A stretch of 64,000 nt of DNA from contig CAJNYU010002381.1 of NCBI GenBank assembly GCA_905331475.1, positions 1 through 64,000 on the forward strand. The letters run 5' to 3'. The stretch is from Rotaria socialis (lineage: Eukaryota > Rotifera > Eurotatoria > Philodinida > Philodinidae). Made by a program: the position numbers and the translations under genes. The notes below the pieces were generated by a model. It saw only the letters and a list, made by a program, of their open reading frames with translations, made no database searches and had not been told where the DNA came from. Positions 26,143 to 36,371 of this stretch are shown piece by piece; position 1 is the first letter of the stretch; every line of letters starts with the position of its first letter.

Positions 26143-26808
26143 TTGTTAGAAAACTATATTTTGTGAATATGTAATCAATATATGAAAAGTTATTTTATTG
26201 GTTTTTGATTGGTTAGCTTTTTTTTTGTTTATATTGTGTTTCTAACGAAAAAAAACAACCAACCGTTCTTAAATGATGATAAAATATGGATTTGTTTTTT
26301 CTTATCAAATTACAAAAATAAAGCAACAGCGTCATCTTCTGTCAAGAATACGTTTTTTTGCTGCGAAACGAACCATCAAGTATGACAGGTGTCACTTTTT
26401 GTCTGAACATGTGTAATAGTTAAATTGTTATCTGGATACAGAAGGTATTTTTTGTTTATTAATATTCAAGTTTTTTGTTTGGAAAAAATGTTTATGATTA
26501 ATATTTAATCTGTGACTCGTCCCTTATATAACTGATTGTTGATATGAGTCATTGATAAAAAACAGAGCACAACACAATAAATAGACCACTTTTTTTAACG
26601 ACTCACATTGGTCAATAATAATATTAACCATTTTTGTTTTTCTTTATCATCTCTATTGAATCATAGGCTACATCATATTGGTAGAAGGAATGAAGTCAAT
26701 GCCTGAAGGGATTCCTATGATTCAAAAAGTTTCTGTTGTTTTTTTGTTCTACCTACTCGCGCTTGTAAGAACAAAAACTTCACTGCATAAATTTTAGGAG
26801 AAAATATT

Positions 26809-28882
26809 ATGTACAACTCAACCGATGACGAATTATTGAAAGTGAGAATATGCATATAAAATACCCTATGAGTGTGATACAATATAAATCATAATAGCAA
26901 TGATAATTTTCTGCTTGTTTTAGCTGCTTGAATTTTTTTCTGCTTGCTTTTTTTTATTATTTTATGATTTGTTTTTAATTGCCATCAAGTTAGACACTAA
27001 AACCCTATAAAAAAGATCAGCTAGTTAATACAAAATGAATTACTCATACTTTTCAGTAAATTTCGTTCTCTATTCTAGATCGACGATTGTATTGATACGT
27101 GGTCTACTAGAAGTAAATAAATGATTGTATTCTTTTTTCTTTTGTTAGTAATTACTTTGTTTGCTTCATTTAGTGACCAGCGCAAGCGATTTTCAACGTT
27201 TATACAATGCTCTTTCTAATAATCAAACGAAAATTTCGAATAATGGTTTGTTGAATCGATTGTCTAGATTATTTATCGTCTTTTTATTTTCTAGTTACGG
27301 ATCTTGAAAGACTCGTTCAAAAATTTGGTACACCAGAAGATAGTGAACCATTACGGGAACGCTAGTAAGTCAAAAATAGTCATAATTTTGTCAATTTAAT
27401 GCTTTTTTTTATTAGCCATCGTCTTCAAAATGAAACCAAAGTTTTAATGCAGCAAACAAATAGTGCACTTCAAGAACTCAATAACACTCGAGTACTAACT
27501 GAAGCTGATCAGGTTAGATAAAGTTCATAGGATGAATATTTTGCTTTTTTATAAATTATATTTTCAGAGACGGAAAAAAACTTTAACTGAAAATTTACCA
27601 AAACAATATTTATCAACATTAAATCGTTTTCAAGAAGCACAACGTATAGGTGCACGAAAAGAAAAAGAAAGTCTTGATCGTGCACGAGCTATTTCATTCC
27701 GTCAACAAGGCATCTCGGATTCACCATTCGCTGATGATTTTGTATCAGCACCTACGCAAGATCAACTTCAAAAACAAGTTGTTTTACCTATGGAACAAGA
27801 AGTTGATATGAGATCATTACGAGAACGCGATGAGCAGTTACGGGAACTTGAGGTAAAATAAATTTCAATACTTCATAATGATTCAAAACGATGCTATAAA
27901 TAAGAGGATTATTGTTATTGTTCAATGAAACTAGTAACAGAACTTGAAATAATAATAAATTTTTTTTCTTTTAAATTTCTAATGGCTTTTTTCTCTGATG
28001 TTGTATTAAGATCAAATTCTTTTCAGCTGATAAGCAGGGGTTAAAGTATTACATTATCGTTATTATTTAGCATAAATGTATATGAGTAAATTTCGAGTTG
28101 TGATGAGTATTTCTGTAAGAGATCTAATTAAAAAATAGTCAATCATCCTATTGCACCATTGTGGACAGATGAGCCAAGCTTGTTTGTCTCTCTCTAAAAA
28201 AATACTTTTATTTATTTAGACCAACATTGTTGAAGTCAATGAACTGTTTAAAGATGTGGCTAAACTTGTCCATGAACAAGGCACTGTTATTGGTAAGTAG
28301 ATTCATTAGATAATATGCATAATAGATACGACAAGAACTGAGTAATAAAAAGAAAAAATATATAAATATTAAGACTCGATTCAAAACCACGTTGAAGTAA
28401 CTGCTGAACAAACGCAACAGGCTACTCGAAGTCTTGTACAAGCTGAGCGAACTCAGGTTCTTTTAATTTTTATTTAATATCTGTGCTACTAATTGCTAAA
28501 TTTTCTCATCAGAAACAAATGAATTTTACTAATTTTTCAGGGTCTATTTTCTCAAGGAATTCTATAATAAAAAAAAACAATTAATGATGCATGTAAACTA
28601 AAGCGTCGCTACTTATTTCTAGACTCTATTGATGAACATATAATCAATACTGAAATGAATGTAACACACGGCAATCAACATTTAACAAAAGCTGTTACTT
28701 ATCAGGTTTATCTTTTATTCCATTTTTGCTTTTGAAAAATTTATTTCATATTTATATTGATTTATTCTTTCTTTTAAAAATTCAAGAGTTCTGCACGACG
28801 TAAAAAGATCATATTGGTTTCTGTTTTACTTATTGTTATTGCTATTATTATTCTTGTTTTGGTTCTCACATTGAAAAAGTGA
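26809..28882 (+). CDS. Endosomal Qa-syntaxin (STX7/12-like), 280 aa, alternative SNARE exons
   Basis: A t-SNARE for endosome/lysosome fusion. Constant exons: 26809-26841, 27079-27112, 27174-27245, 27295-27364, 27416-27512, 27568-27852, 28220-28292, then one of two exons (28374-28456 or 28623-28705), then 28787-28882; either choice gives 281 codons including the stop. The first 120 residues form the Habc-type helical region (FQRLYNALSNN, LERLVQKFG). A linker rich in Gln/Arg follows. The SNARE helix begins near residue 190 with the zero-layer glutamine at about 217 (VHEQGTVI), inside a constant exon. The protein ends with SSARRKK and one hydrophobic anchor (IILVSVLLIVIAIIILVLVL). STX7 versus STX12 was not resolved. 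The first exon carries only 11 codons. Confidence 0.9.
28374..28456 (+). other. Syntaxin alternative SNARE exon A (83 nt)
   Basis: Enters in phase 1 and leaves in phase 0, and encodes DSIQNHVEVTAEQ through ERTQ. It is flanked by AG at 28372-28373 and GT at 28457-28458. It covers SNARE layers +2 to +8, which read I, V, T, T, A, L, A. It is homologous to exon B in length, phase and position. Confidence 0.75.
28623..28705 (+). other. Syntaxin alternative SNARE exon B (83 nt)
   Basis: Same length and phase as exon A; encodes DSIDEHIINTEMN through AVTYQ. The acceptor is strong (TTATTTCTAG) and the donor is GT at 28706. SNARE layers +2 to +8 read I, I, T, V, G, L, A. Its end, AVTYQ before SSARRKK, resembles the canonical syntaxin juxtamembrane region more than exon A does. 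Confidence 0.78.
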
Positions 28883-29464
28883 TATTCAGATAGGTTAGTA
28901 TTATATATATATATATCAATCTATTTTATTTTTTTCGTCTACTTTTTATTTTTGCTTAGAGGCATCGCAATCATATTTACTATAACTATTGTATGTGTGT
29001 TATGATACCAACTATTTTATTCTTCTTCATTATTATTATTTAAAATAAACACAGCTTATTTTGTTCTTTTTTCTCTCGAAACACACACATAAATATATAT
29101 ACATAATTAAATATTCAATATGACGAAATTGTCTCACAAATAAACAAAAAAAAGAACGATCAATTTTTATTTTCTTCGACGTGACAATTTTCATGTTGTA
29201 CTCAACTCTACTTAGTCTTTTTTTTTCGTCTCATTTTTTGTAATTTTGTTGGGTATCTCGTCTAATTTTCTTCTCGCATATAAATCGGCAAATAATTGCA
29301 TGTCTATTTACGTATGAATGTTGTCATTGTCACGGATGAATAAGAAAAAAAATTGCAAGAAACAACAGAATAACAAGCATCGCGAAACATTCATTATACT
29401 TGATTAATTTTCACAGTGCGATATTTTTTTTCTTGAATAAAATAAAGAAAACATAAACAAAAAA
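28883..29464. other. Syntaxin 3' region and next promoter
   Basis: T- and AT-rich. AATAAA-like signals occur near 29042 and 29141, and may serve syntaxin polyadenylation. No gene recognised. Confidence 0.4.
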
Positions 29465-30795
29465 ATGTTGCTACGTCTATGGGATAATATGGTACGACTG
29501 GAAAAGGCACTTACTGACCATAATACATACAAAATGTATTCAACGATTGTGACAGAAGGTGTGTAGAAATTTTTCTTAAATGAAAATTAATTTCAGTTCA
29601 CTTATGATTGTGTGAGGGACAGAGAGAGAGGTTTGTGAGGCAATACCCATCGGATATGAAAACTTAGCAGTGATCAGATTTGAATAGTCAAACTTTTCGT
29701 ACAGATGACCTCTGGATACAGAAAAGGATGCCTTCTAAACAATAAGTAAAGAGTTTTTTTTTGTGAAATAAATGAATATTTTTACACTGATCTAAATTAT
29801 TAGGACTCAATTTTGCAATGGTTGAACCTGACGATAACAAATTTTCTGAGCAACCTATTCTGGATATTGAACAAGTACGAATTTTACCAATGTCACATAA
29901 ATATAAATCATCTGCCATGCATGCTGGTCTGATGATTTATTCTGTTGATGGTCAAACAGATTTTATACTGAATGATGCTATGTTACGTGTTAAAACAGGT
30001 GACATACTTATACATCAAGTTCATCATGCACTTAGTGGACAAGATGATATCGACATATATCGGGATTTAATAAGAACATTATTTGGTACACATCGTATTA
30101 ATCTTGTTGGTTTGGTATTTACATTTAGCGGTAGTGGACAATTTACTAATGGTATGAGATGGACACCAATGTCATCTCAACATACATTACCTATACATCC
30201 AACTGAACAAAAATTACTTGAAATTGTACTCGTAACACTTTATATGAATAATGCATGGTTATCCATGCCTATGGCTGCACATTCTGATGTTGAAACATTA
30301 TCTCAATCAGCTAAAAAACAATATCTTTTAAAATTAGGTGAAATAGAACAAGTATTTAATAAACGACGACAGCCACAAGAAAAATCATATTATTCAGCAC
30401 TACCGAATCTATTAAGAATGGGTCATCATTCAGGCGATAATTTTCGATCATTTGAATGGACACCATCTAGACAACAGGCGTTCGATGAAACTGTTCAACA
30501 TTTACTTGATGAGCTGTACAATCTTATTCAACAAGTATTTCAAGACGGAGAATTCGATAATGATCAATATGCATATTACGATGATAGTACAAAAAGATTA
30601 TTTTCAAATTTAGTTAATAATTCTGCACAATCACAAGCATATTCTGTACCACCTCCATCTGTATACTCCGCTCAGCCACAAGTATATTTTGCACCGACAT
30701 TACCTGTGTACTCCGCACAGCCACAACCATATTCTGCACAACCGTCAATGTATTCTGCACGAAGGAATTATTTCGCACAACAACAGTATCAATGA
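29465..30795 (+). CDS. Unrecognised protein with YSAQP repeats, 361 aa
   Basis: Two exons, 29465-29558 and 29804-30795, joined in phase (362 codons with stop). I do not recognise the family. The first 45 residues are amphipathic (LRLWDNMVRLEKAL). The central 220 residues look globular, with hydrophobic strands and histidines (ILIHQVHHAL, RINLVGLVFTFSG, IVLVTLYMNNAWLS). The last 75 residues are a low-complexity tail made of irregular repeats around VYSAQPQ/PYSAQP, rich in Tyr, Pro, Gln and Ala. There is no signal peptide or membrane segment. It lies 582 bp downstream of the syntaxin on the same strand. The long single-exon body and codon use resemble the neighbouring genes, so it is probably real. 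Confidence 0.75.
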
Positions 30796-31814
30796 AAATA
30801 TAAAACAAGTTGTTAGATAAACAAATATATATGTTTGTATGCATATTTTTCAGTTAAGCTATTTAAGATAAAAAGTAATTAGAAAAAGTAATCTTAGATT
30901 TTCTATTGCATACTACTCTTGTTTTGATTTGAAATAAATTATTACTTTTGCCAATTTTATGAAAGAGGAAGATTCTTACTACGTAGAATTAACACAGAGA
31001 ATCACTATACAGTTGGTATTAGGAAAGCTGGAAGAATGACAATGTGTATTCAATAATAAATATTAATATATTGGCATTAATATTCGAATTATGGCAAATG
31101 CATTTTTTTACATACTATTATTTGAAAGTCGAAGTTATGCCATCATTTTTATGTCATTTATTAGATTTTAAAATGGCATTAAATCAATCCGTTCTTTATC
31201 TCCCAATGCTTTCTATCATGCAACTGATTAAGTTCTCGTTTAACCTAATCTCGCAATTAGTCAGTCAGAATTCAGTATAATTGGCTCTTTGAATAATATT
31301 TCTCAAGTAGCTCTTCGCGTTAGATACCATTATCAATCTCAGTGTTTAATTCATAGTATCAAGACTACACTCTATCGTCTTTGAAGATGTTTTCTCTAGT
31401 GATGCTATATTTTATAACTGGCTTTATGAACGTGACAGGGATTATCTATTGTACATTGATAACAAAACATAAGATTCATTGTTAACACATCTATTTTATC
31501 ACATGGAAAAATGACTTCTATATTTACATGTTGATTCAGCTTTATATTGAGTGACTAATTAGTATTGGTCATACAGCACATGAATAAAAAATAGATATGA
31601 TATCTTTATTTATCTCAAAGTACAACCGATAAGAACGAAAAAATCATGACCGAATGATAGTAAAAAAGAATAAATATGAAATAAATCGGAAGGCACGTCG
31701 ATTAATTCAAGGTTTTTCCTACATATTGATATAATTTTATACAGCAATATAAGGTGCCACTAAAGCAGAATTGAAGTAAATTTTGTTTCTCGTTTATTTA
31801 TATATGGTTTGATA
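30796..31814. other. No gene recognised
   Basis: AT-rich spacer between the YSAQP-repeat gene and the foldback cluster. The open frame at 31044-31280 has no supporting feature. Confidence 0.45.
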
Positions 31815-33294
31815 GAACTTGAAAAGCTGATGAAGAATATATACTTTTTATTTCGATTTAGTTACTGTTTGGCTGAGAAAATCTTACAAGACCGGAACGA
31901 CTGAAAAAATGCTGGCCCATGTCGCACAAACCGATCGAAAACCGTCGGTTAACCGCGGCTATTTAAGCCATTTTAGCGATTTTACAGCGTAAAAACCAAC
32001 GGTTAACCGGACAAGTCATCGGTTAAGTCGCGAGCTGGCGGTTATTTTTCCGGTTAGCTGGGAGGTTAACCGCGGTTAACCGACGGTTTTCGATCGGTTT
32101 GTGCGACATGGGGGTGTTATGTTAAATTTTTATTTTTGACAAAAACTGCCAAATGTTTATTTCAGTTCTTTTCTGAACATTTTAAAAGTACTATATTCTG
32201 AATCAGCATGAAAAACTAAATAGGAAAATGTTATTTGGTTAGATGTAGACCTACGAAAGAAAACAATTTCTTACCTCATATCAGTAGCTTGATCAGACGC
32301 AAAGTATGTGTCAGTGAACGTTCTTGTAAATATATCTAGCTTTTTTGTAAGAAGTGGTAGAAACAATTGTCTTATCACATTAGAATCGCCAAATCGTGGG
32401 CTACAAATGTTTTTATGTTGTTTTTTTAAATTTTGTTTTATTGTTGAGAAATTTGAATTTTTTCCATGTTGGGTGATAGTAATTATGTAGCAAAAAGATG
32501 AAAAATGTCCATTTATTGAGCAGTTTTCATAACAATAACTAAGGGAAAAGGCAAAACCAATAGCATATTCGAAATCAGCGTTAAGATCTACACCGGCTCA
32601 TATGTGTTTGATACAAAAATATTTCTGACAGGAAAAAGCCTGTGGTCCCCTCAGGTATAATTTTCTAAAATTTTTCTCCTAGTCCCCCCAGAGATGAATT
32701 GTTCTTAGAAAATAAAATTCAATCAAATATATATGAGTTGGTGTAGGTTTTAACGCTGATTTCGAATATGCTATTGGTTTTATCTTTGGACTTAGTTATT
32801 GTTATGCAAACTGGTCAATAAATGCACATTTTTCGTCTTTTTGCTACATACTATCACCCAACATGGAAAAAATTCAAATTTCTCAACAATAAAATAAAAA
32901 CTTTTGTATCCCATAATTTGGCGATTCTAATGAGATGAAACAATTGTTTCTATCACTATTACAAAAAACTAGATATATTTACAAGAACGTTCACTGACAC
33001 ATACTTTGCGTCTGATCAAGCTACTGATATGAGGTAAGAAATTGTTTTCTTTCGTAGGTCTACATCTAACCAAATAACATTTTCCTATTTAGTTTTTCAT
33101 GCTGATTCAGAATATAGTACTTTTAAAATGTTCAGGGAAAAACTGAAATAAACATTTGGCAATTTCTATTAAAAACAAAATTTAACATAACACCAGCATT
33201 TTTTCAGTCGTTCCAGTCTTGTAAGATTTTCTCAGGCAAACAGTAACTAAATCGAAATAAAAAGTATATATTCTTCATCAGCTTTTCAAGCTCT
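31815..33294. repeat. Long foldback (inverted duplication), ~600 bp arms
   Basis: The left arm (31815 to about 32615) reappears inverted as the right arm (about 32715-33294). Matches include GAAGAATATATACTTTTTAT at the outer end, AGACGCAAAGTATGTGTCAG in the middle, and ACCAATAGCATATTCGAAAT next to the roughly 100 bp loop. Arms differ by scattered substitutions and small gaps, so they are not recent. The left arm carries a 197 bp insertion that the right arm lacks. No coding frame was recognised. Confidence 0.9.
31916..32112. mobile_element. GGTTAACC-rich hairpin element nested in foldback
   Basis: A 197 bp insertion with perfect 43 bp terminal inverted repeats beginning CCCATGTCGCACAAACCGAT. 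The interior is dominated by GGTTAACC and CCGCGG words. The uninterrupted site is preserved in the opposite arm of the foldback (around 33191-33198), so the insertion boundaries are exact; at most a 2 bp GG duplication was made. The perfect repeats indicate recent insertion or ongoing pairing. Confidence 0.88.
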
Positions 33295-33295
33295 A

Positions 33296-33647
33296 CCCAG
33301 TCAGACAAGCAATGAAAAATAACGCGTAAAAACGAATAAAAACCGCACATTTTTGCGATTTCGTTTTCGTTAAAAATTCTACGCATTTTTACGCGTTATT
33401 TTGTTGAAATAAGTGATTTGATAGAGGAAAAACAGCTATAATCCGCGCACTTACATTGCTTATGAAGTATCTATAGAGTTTTAAGCAAAATGAGTGTAGG
33501 AATTGTAGCTGTTTTTCTTCTATCAAGTCACTTATTCCAACAAAATAACACGTAAAAATGCGCAGAATTGTTAACGAAATAAAATCGCAAAAATGTGCGG
33601 TTTTTATTCCTTTTTACGTGTTATTTTTCGTTGCTTGTCTGACTCGG
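33296..33647. repeat. ACGCGT-rich hairpin element
   Basis: Arms of about 165 bp meet near 33475. The ends read CCCAGTCAGACAAGCAA on the left and its near reverse complement on the right. The arms contain AACGCGTAAAAACG and CGCATTTTTACGCGTTATTTTG-type words. It starts within two bases of the end of the larger foldback. No target duplication was found. Confidence 0.8.
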
Positions 33648-33656
33648 CACATGCAT

Positions 33657-33700
33657 ACCCGTACCCACACTCACACACCCACACCCACACACCCTCAAGA
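33657..33700 (-). repeat. Interstitial telomere-like CCACAC block
   Basis: ACCC/ACACCC words run from about 33657 to 33698 (CCCACACTCACACACCCACA). On the minus strand this reads GTGTGGGTGTGGG, resembling the TGTGGG repeat reported for bdelloid telomeres. It directly abuts a hairpin element. Confidence 0.5.
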
Positions 33701-34884
33701 CATATTCTAAGTCTCGATCCCACCTGATCTCGTTCACAACGAATATAGAGTAATATGACATTGAAAGACGACTTCGATGTAAGGAATTCTTCGTCGTTAT
33801 TCATATAGATCAAGAAGATCTTAGTGGCACATATAAATTTTATGAACCTTCTATATATTTCCAAGTACATCTCGAAGCACATACTTATGCCAATCGGTTC
33901 CGATCCCGACCGGCTCCCGTCTCACTTGGTCACGGTTCGGTCCCGATTCCGTAGCTGTTTGATTCTATATTTAGAGGAAACCCATTTGAGAATTCAATTT
34001 TCTTACAGCCATGCAAGAAAAACCCGCTTCTATCAAAACTCAACACAACCACACATCTACTTGCTCTAGAACTTCAGGTTTAGAATATCTATTGATTACC
34101 AGAGTTATGACAGTACATCGTACTTTGTGCTGCTGAGAACACACTGAAATTTGATTGGTTGCAAAGAAAGACAGACCACTTATTCGAAATTCCCATCGCA
34201 GATGATTTCCAAAGAATCAGTTTCTCCAAAACTCTATGTGCATTTGACATGGTCCACCTAATTAAGCAACTGATCGTCTAGTAAGGTATTATGCTCGATA
34301 GATTTCCGATTCATAATACCTATCTTACGATCATTGAGTGACTCGTTTACTCAAAAACGCCGTCTCTATTGATTTTGAACTAATCATGAAGTTATCGAAG
34401 TAATTGGGCACCAGATTCCACCTCATCCCCTCAAAAATCTCTGGTGCCATGCTTTCTGTGTGCTCGCAAAGTGTTGCTCAATAGTACTTTTATACTACCG
34501 AAGGCTGAAATCTGATTGGTCAGTCACATATGCATGTTTTTTGTGGGTGAAGGAACGAATCTTTTTGGAAAAAAATAGTTGTTGAACTTTTTCTGGATGA
34601 GAGAAGCATTCCTGGAACGCTTGGTTGCATTTGCTCGTACGGTGTCCAAATGCGTAATGAACAGACAAACAAACATTTGTCTACATATGTGGGTGGCTCC
34701 GTGGGGTTTATACAACTTTTGTGGAAAAACTATTTTTTAATTTTAATTTTAATTGTCTAGTTATGGGTATCGTTGCCAAAAACGGTCTACGGTAACAGTT
34801 AAAACCTTTTTGGAACATATAAAATATGGAGAAACATATAATTTTTTTAGGAACATCTCCCATACATATAAGCGTATCTCATAA
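33701..34884. other. No gene recognised
   Basis: Mixed sequence. A GC-richer patch at 33893-33950 carries CGGTTCCGATCCCGACCGG and CGGTTCGGTCCCGATTCCG, a weak relative of the palindromic-word elements. The open frames here are short and unsupported. Confidence 0.4.
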
Positions 34885-35265
34885 TAACTGTTAATAAATG
34901 ATTAATGATATTTTTCATACCTTTTCTTGACATAGACGGCTAAAATTTTTATCTCACATATATCTAATAAAGATATTTTATTTTTGAAAGTTTTAGCTCT
35001 CTAACTAAACCTACTGGTGGAATACATCGACAAGAGTGAAATACATAAATTTTTGTACTGGAATTTTGCATATTGTTATTATGAAATTATTTCAAAAATC
35101 GAGTTCAAAAATCGATCTTTTACCAGTAGTTTAAGCTCGAGAGCTGAAACTTTCAGAAATAAAAAATCGTTATTTAATATGTATGTGATAAAAATTTCAG
35201 CCATCTACTTCAAGAAATACTCTGAAAAGTACCGTTAACAATTTATTATCAGTCATTATGGGATA
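34885..35265. repeat. Diverged foldback, ~135-160 bp arms
   Basis: The segment at about 34885-35020 (including GAAAGTTTTAGCTCTCTAAC and ACCTACTGGT) is matched inverted at about 35105-35265 (ACCAGTAGTTTAAGCTCGAGAGCTGAAACTTTC). Identity is clearly lower than in the 31.8-33.3 kb foldback. No coding content. Confidence 0.65.
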
Positions 35266-36371
35266 CCCTTTGCATGTGTGGTGTTTCTAACAAATGATGT
35301 GGTTCTCCACATTTTATAGGTCACAAAATGTTTTAATTGTTATCTTAGGCCATTTTCGATGACGATACGTCTAACTAGACAGTGAAGAGAAATGAAAAAC
35401 CTTCTTCCAGAATATTGGAACAGAATTCTCTTCTTCTGCAACGTAGTAGAAACCACACGTATTGTCCATATAGATTTTTGAGATTTGCTTTATGAAATTT
35501 TAATATTTTCATGTAGTGGTTGTCAGAGAAGCAGAGTTTCTTCGATATCATTGAAAATAAAGCGATCTTTTGTGAACCTTTTGCACATCATTGAATATAA
35601 TTTAAGGACCAAAGAGTGTTGAAATGGTATTGGAAAAGTGCTATGGTATTTTCTATCATAAATCAGTATTTTTCTATGGCAAAAGCACAAAATCTGAATA
35701 CTGTTACCCTATTGCTAAGCAACTTCTCAATTAATATTTATGTTCTAATTTCCTAATCTTCACAGCACTCACAAGTGCCGAGTAGGTGCTGGGCAGGTAC
35801 TGAGGTGCTGAGTAGGTGTTGAGATACTGAGCAGGTGTTGAGGTGCCTGGGTGTCAGCACTTACCCCCTTGATTGCCAATGGTTTATACCATAATGATGA
35901 TGGACTGGACACATAACTACTGCTAGTTGAACTTTTATTGTGATGTTAGTTGATTTTCTATTCCATATTACTACTAAAAGTGTTACGACTAGAATAAACT
36001 AGCTATGTTGATGTGTACTGTTCAATTTATAGGACCAATGGCATCTATTTCTGAATAGTCCGCGTTATGTAATCTGATTAGCCTAGCTGTTTTTTGATAC
36101 TTTCTGTTAGCGAAAGGTAGAAATATCACGATATATAAAGAAATCATAAAAAGTCTTGAAAAAAGGATACAAAAATTTTACACAATTCTGAAAAGTCTTT
36201 CGAATACTGGTAAAACTTCTTGAAAGTCTTCATTATCACTGCAAAGACATCTGGAGAGCTTCGAGTTCGTTATAGCCTTAAGAGACTTCCTAAGTGATAA
36301 TTCACTTTCGGTAACATATTGCTTGAATATATAGAAAGAAATATTTCAGTCAAGAAACATTAGGTCACTTA
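35266..36371. other. No gene recognised
   Basis: AT-rich. A short direct repeat of GAGGTGCTGAGTAGGTGTTGAG-type words (GGTGCTGGGCAGGTACTGAG) lies at 35776-35850. Confidence 0.4.

Noticed and set aside
31916..32112. hAT-type insertion like the other mini-elements
   Set aside because: The empty site in the opposite arm shows at most a 2 bp duplication, not 8 bp.
33296..33647. 8 bp target duplication around the ACGCGT hairpin
   Set aside because: The flanking octamers (AAGCTCTA and CACATGCA) do not match.
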